Positions 57,667 to 64,000 of a DNA stretch of 64,000 nucleotides are shown here, one piece after another. Under the pieces are notes generated by a model. That model was not told where the DNA came from, made no database searches, and saw only the letters and a list, made by a program, of their open reading frames with translations. Source of the stretch: Marinomonas atlantica (lineage in GTDB: Bacteria; Pseudomonadota; Gammaproteobacteria; Pseudomonadales; Marinomonadaceae); the NCBI RefSeq assembly GCF_001639725.1, contig NZ_LTAW01000007.1, positions 124,001-188,000 of the forward strand. The letters are read 5' to 3'. Every line of letters begins with the position of its first letter. Position 1 is the stretch's first letter. A program made the translations under genes and the position numbers.

Positions 57667-58908
57667 ATGAACTTATTGCCTATCAAGATTGGTTTACGTT
57701 ATGCCCGAGCAAAACGTGCTAACCATTTTATCTCTTTTATTAGTTTCTCTTCGATTGCTGGAATTGCCTTGGGTGTTGCCGTGTTGATAACGGTATTGTC
57801 GGTCATGAACGGTTTTGATCGAGAGTTAAGGCAAAGAATTCTTGGAATGGTACCTCATGCGACTGTTTGGGGTAACCCTACCTTAGTTGATTGGCAAACA
57901 ATGGCTGCACAAGTTTCTACTATGCCTGGGGTTAAAGCGGTTGCGCCCCATATTCAAGCTCAAGTGATGTTTCAGTCTAATCGTGGCGTACATGGTGCTT
58001 TATTGAATGGCATTGAACCGATCCAAGAGGCGAATGTTTCTATCTTGCCGAATCATATGACAGCAGGCGACTTGGGTGCCCTTAAGTCAGGTGAGTTTGG
58101 AATTGTGCTTGGTGAGCAGCTTGCACGTATGTTGGGCGTTCGTCTAGGCGACAAAGTGACCGCTTTAATGCCAAAAGCCAATGTGTCAATTGCAGGTATA
58201 ACGCCTACCCTAAAGCGATTTACGTTGGTAGGTACATTCAAAGTAGGTGCCGAGCTTGATTCAAGCTTGGCATACATTAATATTCATGATGCAGCTCGTT
58301 TAAAGCGTTACGACTCTGAGGCTGTTGAAGCATTGCGCATTTCTTTTGACGATTTATTTGAAGCTCCAAGTAAAATTTGGGATATCGCTCGTCTCATTCC
58401 AGGTCAAAATAAAGTCAGTGACTGGACTCGTACACATGGTAATTTGTTTCAGGCGATTAAGATGGAAAAAACCATGATTGGGTTACTCCTTCTTTTGATT
58501 GTAGCCGTTGCCGCATTTAACATCGTTTCAACTTTGGTAATGGTCGTGACGGATAAGCGTACTGATATTGCAATACTTCGAACCATGGGGTTAACCTCTG
58601 GTCAAGTCATGTGGGTATTTGTGGTTCAAGGTATATTTATTGGATTCTTGGGAACTCTAATTGGGTTGGCATTAGGTGTCACGGCCGCCTTGAATGTAAG
58701 TGATGTCATTGCTTGGTTAGAAGGAGTTTTGAATACTCAGTTCTTAAGTGGCGATGTATATTTCATTAATTATTTACCGTCACAGCTTGAGTGGACAGAT
58801 GTTCAGTATATTGTAACCTCTGCCTTTAGTATGACGGTTTTAGCGACACTTTACCCTGCATGGCGAGCATCAAAAGTGGATCCTGCGGAGGCGTTGCGTT
58901 ATGAGTAA
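57667..58908 (+). CDS. lolC: Lipoprotein-releasing permease, LolC/LolE (possibly LolF) type
   Basis: A 413-residue permease with one N-terminal helix (about 24-47), a large periplasmic domain and three C-terminal helices. Family blocks are FISFISFSSIAGIALGVAVLI, VMNGFDRELRQRILG and DKRTDIAILRTMG. It extracts outer-membrane lipoproteins from the inner membrane and hands them to LolA. Only one such gene is present here. E. coli has lolC-lolD-lolE, so this pair may be the LolDF arrangement. It overlaps lolD by eight bases. Confidence 0.9.
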   Translation: MNLLPIKIGLRYARAKRANHFISFISFSSIAGIALGVAVLITVLSVMNGFDRELRQRILGMVPHATVWGNPTLVDWQTMAAQVSTMPGVKAVAPHIQAQVMFQSNRGVHGALLNGIEPIQEANVSILPNHMTAGDLGALKSGEFGIVLGEQLARMLGVRLGDKVTALMPKANVSIAGITPTLKRFTLVGTFKVGAELDSSLAYINIHDAARLKRYDSEAVEALRISFDDLFEAPSKIWDIARLIPGQNKVSDWTRTHGNLFQAIKMEKTMIGLLLLLIVAVAAFNIVSTLVMVVTDKRTDIAILRTMGLTSGQVMWVFVVQGIFIGFLGTLIGLALGVTAALNVSDVIAWLEGVLNTQFLSGDVYFINYLPSQLEWTDVQYIVTSAFSMTVLATLYPAWRASKVDPAEALRYE

Positions 58909-59581
58909 TGTAGTATTAAGTAGTCAGTCTTTAGGCAAGCAGTATCGTGATGGTAAGCGTGATGTCCAAGTGTTCGAAGATATTAACTTTGTACTCAATA
59001 AAGGTGAGGCGGTTGCTATTGTTGGCAGTTCAGGTTCTGGTAAAACGACATTACTAAATCTTTTGGCTGGGCTAGATAAGGCCACCACTGGTGCTGTTGA
59101 GATCGAAGGGCAGGCATGGGATGCGCTAAAGGATGCAAAGCGTTCAAAACTTAGAAATGAAAAGCTAGGGTTCGTATACCAGTTCCATCACTTGCTACCT
59201 GAGTTTAGCGCAGTTGAAAATGTTATGATGCCGTTGCTGATCGCTGGAGAGAAGAGTGTAAAGGCAAGGCTTATAGCCGCACAATTATTATCCGATGTTG
59301 GTTTATCTGAGCGTTTAGACCACCGTCCAGCTCAGCTGTCTGGAGGTGAACGCCAGCGTGTTGCCATTGCTCGTGCACTTGCTCACGATCCTGCTTGTGT
59401 ACTGATGGATGAGCCGACAGGTAACTTAGATGAGACAACGTCTAAGGAAATTCAGGAATTAATAGTTCGTCTGAAACAAGAAAAGAATATGGCCTTCTTG
59501 ATTGTTACTCATGATGAGAAAATGCTTGCTTGGATGGATCGTGCTTATCGGTTGAGTCAAAAGACACTAAATTTGATTTAA
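58901..59581 (+). CDS. lolD: Lipoprotein-releasing ABC transporter ATPase LolD
   Basis: A 226-residue ABC ATPase. Walker A is GSSGSGKTT near residue 46, Q-loop region FVYQFHHLLPEFSA, signature LSGGERQR, Walker B VLMDEPTGNLD and the H-loop TH. YQFHHLLPEF is the LolD-specific segment. It powers lipoprotein release with the upstream permease and is followed by a terminator, with no lolE. Confidence 0.94.
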   Translation: MSNVVLSSQSLGKQYRDGKRDVQVFEDINFVLNKGEAVAIVGSSGSGKTTLLNLLAGLDKATTGAVEIEGQAWDALKDAKRSKLRNEKLGFVYQFHHLLPEFSAVENVMMPLLIAGEKSVKARLIAAQLLSDVGLSERLDHRPAQLSGGERQRVAIARALAHDPACVLMDEPTGNLDETTSKEIQELIVRLKQEKNMAFLIVTHDEKMLAWMDRAYRLSQKTLNLI

Positions 59582-59593
59582 CATTTCAGAAAG

Positions 59594-59626
59594 AAAAAGC
59601 ATTGAGAGATCAATGCTTTTTTTATT
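59594..59626. terminator. Bidirectional terminator after lolD
   Basis: The stem AAAAAGCATTGA/TCAATGCTTTTT with a GAGA loop has a T-tract that overlaps the stop codon of the convergent DUF2062 gene. Confidence 0.85.
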
Positions 59627-60134
59627 TGATCTTACGGCGCCGATTTTTCCAGCGTTTGATAACGTGCAAACGCCATAGAAGTAAGATAGAAACATATGCA
59701 ATACCGCCTGCTACAAAACCCGCTACAATAGATCCTACGTATAAGGGTATCCAGATATGTTCTAATTGGCTCCATACCCACTCGACTGACACTTGAAACT
59801 CAGAATCGATACCATTGCCAACTATCCATGTACCAATTAAATAATTCACGTAAAATACAAAAGGCATGGTAATAGGGTTTGTGACCCAAACCAACGCTAT
59901 CGATAACGGGATGTTGGCGCGCAATGGAATGGCAAATAGCGCCGAAGCAACCATTTGAAAAGGCATAGGGATAGCAGCCCAAAATATTCCATTCCAGAAG
60001 GCCTTAGCGACAGAGCGGCGTGATAAATGCCAAAGGTCGGCTTCATAAATTTGTGCCCCTAAAATCCCTAATGCTTTACTCTGTTTAAGCTTTTCAGGAT
60101 TCGGAACAAGTTTCTTAAGGTAACGCTTTGGCAT
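59622..60134 (-). CDS. DUF2062 domain membrane protein
   Basis: A 170-residue membrane protein of the DUF2062 family, with two to three hydrophobic segments. The conserved FWAAIPMPFQM and NIPLSIALVWVTNPITMPF are both present, with a basic N-terminus (MPKRYLKKLVPN). Biochemical function is unknown. ATG at 60134 is preferred over a GTG two codons earlier. The gene is divergent from comEC. Confidence 0.85.
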   Translation of the reverse strand: MPKRYLKKLVPNPEKLKQSKALGILGAQIYEADLWHLSRRSVAKAFWNGIFWAAIPMPFQMVASALFAIPLRANIPLSIALVWVTNPITMPFVFYVNYLIGTWIVGNGIDSEFQVSVEWVWSQLEHIWIPLYVGSIVAGFVAGGIAYVSILLLWRLHVIKRWKNRRRKIK

Positions 60135-60171
60135 AATCACTACTTAGGCTAGACATGGACAAGGAGGTCCT

Positions 60172-61968
60172 ATGCTGCTTTTAAATATTTGCGTGCTGGT
60201 GGGCGCCGTGCTTACGCCTCCATCGCTCCGGTGGATGTATTCTACTCATATCGCCATGTTATGTCTCTATCAAATCCATCGTAAAGACTGGTGGGGGATG
60301 ATATTTGTCTCTATTTCCATAGTTTCCCTGATTAGCAGTAATCCATGGAAAGATTGGGGAGTTGAGGATAAAGCAGATCTATATTATTGGAATGTCACGA
60401 AGCTGTGTTTATTGATACCTTCCTCTTCTGAAGTGAATTGGGTATACGTTAAATCTAAATCAGGCGAGTACAGGTCACGCAGTTGTGATGAGAACGATAC
60501 CTCAGACACCCTTATTCCTATAAAGCCCTATTTTGCTGAATTATTTGGAAGTTATCCATCTCATAGAGCATTCATTAAGGGTGCTGATGTGATGGTTTAT
60601 ATTGATCACGGTATAAACCATCTAGATGAACCAAGTGACCTTGATCAATATCCTAGTTGGCGCTTTGCCTACTCGATTATACGTGGTGACAGAAGGGCAT
60701 GGGATGAAAGGGACCATTGGCTGATAAACTATCTCGGTTTAACGCATCTTTTTGTTGTGTCTGGCTTGCACATCGGTTTCGTGAGCCTGTTAGTGGTGTG
60801 GGTGTGTCGCGTTATTTGGCGTCATCTAGGGGTTGTGCAAAGATTGTTTTATCAACGTGCTCGTCTTGAGTTTGTCGCGGTTGTTCCTTTTTGCTTGTTT
60901 TACGCATTGTGGAGTGGTGCAGGAGAGCCTGCTATACGTGCATGCTTAATGGCAGTCATGTTTTTTGCGCTACGAGCAAAGGCGCAACATGTTGCTTTAC
61001 TTCCTATTTTGCTTTTCAGTGCTTGGCTAATGTTATTGCTTTGGCCTGGGCGTGCTTTAGACCCTTCCTTTTGGTTATCTTTCTCTTTTGTGGGCCTTAT
61101 TTCCCTTTTGATATTGCGGCTTGAGCGGTACAGTAGGTTATTGATAATGCAATGTTTTCTATGCTTCTTCGCGCTAATTCTGACTCTTGGTTGGCAGCAA
61201 AGCGTGAGTGGTTTAACGATTTTGGCTAATATTATCATGGTGCCGTTTGTGGCTGTAATTTGGTTTCCTGCCTCCTTGGCGTCTTACGTCTTGAGTGAAT
61301 GGTTCTCGTGGACTTGGTTATATGGGCAATTAGACAGATGCTTAGTTTGGTTTTTTGGAGCTATAGAGCCTTACCTATACGGAGAGTTGTTTTGGTTGCC
61401 AAGGGAAGATACTTCAGTTTGGGTGAAACTAACTCTCATTTCCATCACTGTTTTCGCCGTATACTGGTACCCATTACGGCGAAGTATTTTAGTTCTTGGC
61501 TTTCTTAGTATTACTGCAGTATCGCTCTCTGTTGAGGAAGTGCAGTGGCGTTACTTATGGCAAAAAGATCGTTACGGTGTCATTCAGTATCGTAACCATG
61601 GAGGTGGTGTACTATCGTACAACAGTAATTCGTTGGTTAAGGTAGGCGGGATTGATGTAGTGATCAATCTACCTAAGTCTCAAATTGCTCATAAGGCAAT
61701 GAAAGAAGTGTGGCAGTTGGCGATCACAAACAGAGGTTCTGTTGCCTCGGATGTCTTGTATAAAATGAATGTTCCAACCATTGAAATGTTAGAAGGTGAG
61801 AAAATACGTTTCTATCTCGATAGCGGTAAATGGAGAGTGATATCTTCCACTTGCTATCATTTACTAAATGTTGTGAAAACAGTTGCTTGCGAGCATGCCG
61901 AATTGCTTGAGAGTGTGTTAAATTATTCGCAAATTGATACAGGAGGTCTCGGTGTTAGAGCTTTTTAA
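60172..61968 (+). CDS. comEC: ComEC/Rec2-type DNA internalisation protein lacking the metallo-beta-lactamase domain
   Basis: A 598-residue membrane protein. The competence domain is present: LTHLFVVSGLHIGF at about 191-204 and 8-10 helices up to about residue 452. Full-length gammaproteobacterial ComEC is usually about 750 residues and ends in a metallo-beta-lactamase-like domain with HxHxDH. Here the C-terminal 145 residues have no such motif. A short end segment (IEMLEGEKIRFYLDSGKWRV) may be a remnant of its last strands. It would transport single-stranded DNA across the inner membrane, if functional. The start follows AAGGAGG. It overlaps exbB by 17 bases. Confidence 0.82.
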   Translation: MLLLNICVLVGAVLTPPSLRWMYSTHIAMLCLYQIHRKDWWGMIFVSISIVSLISSNPWKDWGVEDKADLYYWNVTKLCLLIPSSSEVNWVYVKSKSGEYRSRSCDENDTSDTLIPIKPYFAELFGSYPSHRAFIKGADVMVYIDHGINHLDEPSDLDQYPSWRFAYSIIRGDRRAWDERDHWLINYLGLTHLFVVSGLHIGFVSLLVVWVCRVIWRHLGVVQRLFYQRARLEFVAVVPFCLFYALWSGAGEPAIRACLMAVMFFALRAKAQHVALLPILLFSAWLMLLLWPGRALDPSFWLSFSFVGLISLLILRLERYSRLLIMQCFLCFFALILTLGWQQSVSGLTILANIIMVPFVAVIWFPASLASYVLSEWFSWTWLYGQLDRCLVWFFGAIEPYLYGELFWLPREDTSVWVKLTLISITVFAVYWYPLRRSILVLGFLSITAVSLSVEEVQWRYLWQKDRYGVIQYRNHGGGVLSYNSNSLVKVGGIDVVINLPKSQIAHKAMKEVWQLAITNRGSVASDVLYKMNVPTIEMLEGEKIRFYLDSGKWRVISSTCYHLLNVVKTVACEHAELLESVLNYSQIDTGGLGVRAF

Positions 61969-62563
61969 ATCCGGCGGCGCATTTATGTGGCCGTTATTGT
62001 TGTGTTCTATTCTTACGCTCGCCATTGTTCTAGAAAGATTCTGGACACTGCGAAATAGCCGGGTTGCTCCACGCTCGCTTTTATCTGATGTTTTGGCTCG
62101 ATTGCGTGAGGATCGAATGACCTTAGACTACATTCGCTCTATGCAAGCTAAGTCCGGCTTAAGCTTTATCTTTGCTTCAGGTTTGCTCAATTCAAAACAT
62201 GGACGACGAGCTATGAAAGAGAGTATTCAGGAAGCAGCTAATCATGTGATTCATGAGCTTGAGCGTTTTATGAGTACGTTAGGTACGATTGCAGTTATTT
62301 CTCCCCTTATTGGTTTGCTAGGTACAGTCGTCGGTATGATTAAGGTCTTTAATGTATTGATGGAGCAGGGCGCAGGAAATACACAGTTATTGGCTGGTGG
62401 GATTTCTGAAGCGCTTTTGACAACTGCGGCAGGTTTAGCAGTCGCAATACCTGCATTGGTTTTTCATCGTTACTTTGCCCGTCGAATCGATGAATTGGTT
62501 GTCAACATGGAGCAACAGTCTACTAAGCTTATTGATGTTCTTAACGCCGATGGTAAAGAGTAG
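61952..62563 (+). CDS. exbB: ExbB/TolQ-type proton channel protein
   Basis: A 203-residue three-helix proton channel protein (MotA/TolQ/ExbB family). The conserved STLGTIAVISPLIGLLGTVVGMI and TAAGLAVAIPALVFHRYF segments are present. With the ExbD-like partner it would energise a TonB-type or other envelope process. No tonB is visible. The start is GTG at 61952 with GGAGG six bases ahead, inside the end of comEC. The comEC-exbB-exbD-lpxK order is known from pseudomonads. Confidence 0.88.
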   Translation: MLELFKSGGAFMWPLLLCSILTLAIVLERFWTLRNSRVAPRSLLSDVLARLREDRMTLDYIRSMQAKSGLSFIFASGLLNSKHGRRAMKESIQEAANHVIHELERFMSTLGTIAVISPLIGLLGTVVGMIKVFNVLMEQGAGNTQLLAGGISEALLTTAAGLAVAIPALVFHRYFARRIDELVVNMEQQSTKLIDVLNADGKE

Positions 62564-62575
62564 CAGGGGAACGAT

Positions 62576-62998
62576 TTGAAATTTCGCCGACAAAAGATTG
62601 AAGACGTCCACATAAATTTAACGCCTCTAATTGACGTTGTATTTCTGTTACTTATCTTTTTTATGGTCAGCACGACATTTAAGCAAACCACTGACTTAAC
62701 TATTGACCTCCCAACTGCTTCAAATGGCGCTGCTTCGGTTGTTTCGCAAAACCCAGTAGAAATTACGATTACGCAAGATGGCCAATTTGTCATTAATGGT
62801 CAAACTCTAATCAATGAGCGTACAGATACTTTGGTGCAAGGCTTGAAAGAGTCATTTCAAGATGATTTTGAACGCCCTCTGATTGTAACTGCTGACGCTA
62901 ACGCTTCTTATGAGATGGTTATGCGGGTATATGATGCTGCTGCTCAGCTTGGAATTTCTAAGCTCGCTCATACCGCTCAGAAAGAGACGGGATTGTGA
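62576..62998 (+). CDS. exbD: ExbD/TolR-type stator protein
   Basis: A 140-residue single-span protein. The N-terminal membrane segment INLTPLIDVVFLLLIFFMV carries the essential Asp, followed by a periplasmic domain ending near QKETGL. It pairs with the upstream ExbB-like protein. The start is TTG at 62576 with AGGGGA ahead. The stop overlaps lpxK by four bases. Confidence 0.88.
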   Translation: MKFRRQKIEDVHINLTPLIDVVFLLLIFFMVSTTFKQTTDLTIDLPTASNGAASVVSQNPVEITITQDGQFVINGQTLINERTDTLVQGLKESFQDDFERPLIVTADANASYEMVMRVYDAAAQLGISKLAHTAQKETGL

Positions 62999-64000
62999 GT
63001 TTAGAGCAATCCCTAACACGCTCTTGGTATGGTTCATATGGTTGGACATGGGCTTTAACACCTCTTCTATTGCTAACAGTGCCAGTGATACAGTGCAAGC
63101 GTAAAAAATATCTTGCTCAACGACTATCAATAAGTTACCAGTCCAAATTGCCTGTGATTATTGTTGGTAACATTACGGTTGGGGGAACTGGAAAATCGCC
63201 TATGGTGATCGCCTTGGCTGACTGGCTCAAGCAGCAAGGGTATTCGCCAGGTATCGTAACGCGAGGCCATAAACGATCGTCAGATGAGGTAATGCTTGTC
63301 GGTCACTCTTCAAGTGCTGCAGACGTTGGTGATGAGCCGCTAATGTTGTTTCGCCGCTCAGATTGCCCTGTTGCAGTCTCTACTAAACGTGTTCAAGCCA
63401 TACAAGCGTTAGAGCGGCTTGAGCATGTGGATGTCATCATCAGTGATGACGGTTTACAACATTATGCTATGGATCGAAATATCGAAATAGTGATGGTGGA
63501 TGCCAAAAGAGGATTAGGAAATAATATGTTGCTTCCTGTTGGTCCCTTAAGGGAGCCTGCCTCTCGTTTGAACCATGCTGATTATATTTTTAGTATTGGT
63601 GATGAGCCTAAGCTGGATATTACGCAGCACTATTTTCATGGAAAGCTGGCTTTAAATCGACTCGTGCATATCAAAGATAAGGCACGCACAAGACCTTTAA
63701 CGGACCTAGGCTGCAAATCTTGGACAGTGGTTGCAGGGATCGGTAATCCAGCACGCTTTCTAGAAACCTTAGAGGGTTATGGCTTGCCACACAATTCTAC
63801 AAATCATTTTTTTTCAGATCATCACCATTTTATGCGTAGCGATTTATTGCCTTTTGAATCTGTCATAATGACTGAGAAAGATGCTGTAAAAGTTGAAGGC
63901 TTTGCCAACTCAGAGGATGATTGGTGGTTTGTCGCTGCAGAGCTTGAATTACCGCTCGAGTTCACTCGTCAACTAGATGAGCAAATCAAACAAGTCATTA
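62995..64000 (+). CDS. lpxK: Tetraacyldisaccharide 4'-kinase LpxK, C-terminus beyond the window
   Basis: Lipid A kinase that phosphorylates the 4' position of the disaccharide precursor at the inner membrane. About 335 residues are in the window. It opens with an amphipathic membrane-binding helix, then the P-loop GNITVGGTGKSP near residue 56. DDGLQHYAMDRN and VGPLREPASRL follow, then the MTEKDAVK block near the right edge. The start is GTG at 62995, sharing GTGA with the exbD stop. The 3' end lies outside. Confidence 0.95.
   Translation, partial: MSLEQSLTRSWYGSYGWTWALTPLLLLTVPVIQCKRKKYLAQRLSISYQSKLPVIIVGNITVGGTGKSPMVIALADWLKQQGYSPGIVTRGHKRSSDEVMLVGHSSSAADVGDEPLMLFRRSDCPVAVSTKRVQAIQALERLEHVDVIISDDGLQHYAMDRNIEIVMVDAKRGLGNNMLLPVGPLREPASRLNHADYIFSIGDEPKLDITQHYFHGKLALNRLVHIKDKARTRPLTDLGCKSWTVVAGIGNPARFLETLEGYGLPHNSTNHFFSDHHHFMRSDLLPFESVIMTEKDAVKVEGFANSEDDWWFVAAELELPLEFTRQLDEQIKQVI

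Noticed and set aside
1..64000. Insertion sequences, prophage, CRISPR arrays, defence islands
   Set aside because: No transposase, integrase, phage structural, Cas or restriction genes were seen, and no array of equal repeats; gene order is ordinary housekeeping throughout.

Overview
The window is ordinary chromosomal DNA of a moderately AT-rich gammaproteobacterium. Gene content (cbb3 oxidase cluster, EF-G2 paralogue, ruvCAB-tolQRAB-pal-cpoB, bcp/dapA/bamC/purC, comEC-exbBD-lpxK) and protein wording point to a marine member of the Oceanospirillales, with Marinomonas the best guess. That placement is inference from recognised families, not a database result. No phage, transposon, CRISPR array or rRNA is visible. 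Genes are packed tightly and no stretch of more than about 300 bases lacks a gene. The longest gaps (about 230-270 bases, upstream of minC, htpG-side DUF599 and between ccoN and its divergent neighbour) look like promoter regions.

Layout. 1-9023 (minus strand): respiratory block transcribed ccoN-O-Q-P, terminator, ccoG-H-I-S, a TauE/DsbD-like membrane protein, then hemN running off the left edge. It builds, matures and supplies copper and heme to a high-affinity cbb3 cytochrome oxidase. 9258-12733: small hydrolase, TusA, CBS protein, a small secreted unknown, DUF599 protein and an O-methyltransferase. 12743-18607: heat-shock-type promoter and htpG, an exported ATP-dependent DNA ligase, a BigR/SqrR-like persulfide-type ArsR repressor, xthA and glutathione reductase. 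18667-27851: pepD, an odd ferredoxin/pseudo-reductase, sbcDC and minCDE. 27985-35297: di-heme peroxidase, aldo-keto reductase, EF-G2, a cation/proton antiporter, an SH3 membrane protein and sodB. 35463-43121: coiled-coil membrane protein, trhP, cysDN, a Gre-like protein and aspS. 43250-50280: ruvCAB, the complete Tol-Pal envelope system and tRNA-Lys. 50319-64000: nadA, bepA, a TusA paralogue, perM, bcp, dapA, bamC, purC, a lolC/lolD pair without a second lolC/E gene, a DUF2062 protein, comEC, exbB, exbD and lpxK (cut by the right edge).

Functional themes are microaerobic respiration, oxidative and sulfur stress handling, DNA repair and recombination (xthA, sbcDC, ruvCAB, ligase), and outer-membrane construction (Tol-Pal, BepA, BamC, Lol, LpxK). 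I found no clearly new multi-gene system. The most interesting single observations are a CysN carrying what looks like a decayed APS-kinase domain, a ferredoxin fused to an apparently dead flavin/NAD reductase domain, a ComEC lacking its metallo-beta-lactamase domain, a divergent Gre-like factor, a possible LolDF-type lipoprotein exporter, an inverted pair of DnaA boxes, and several unexplained dyad-symmetric intergenic elements.
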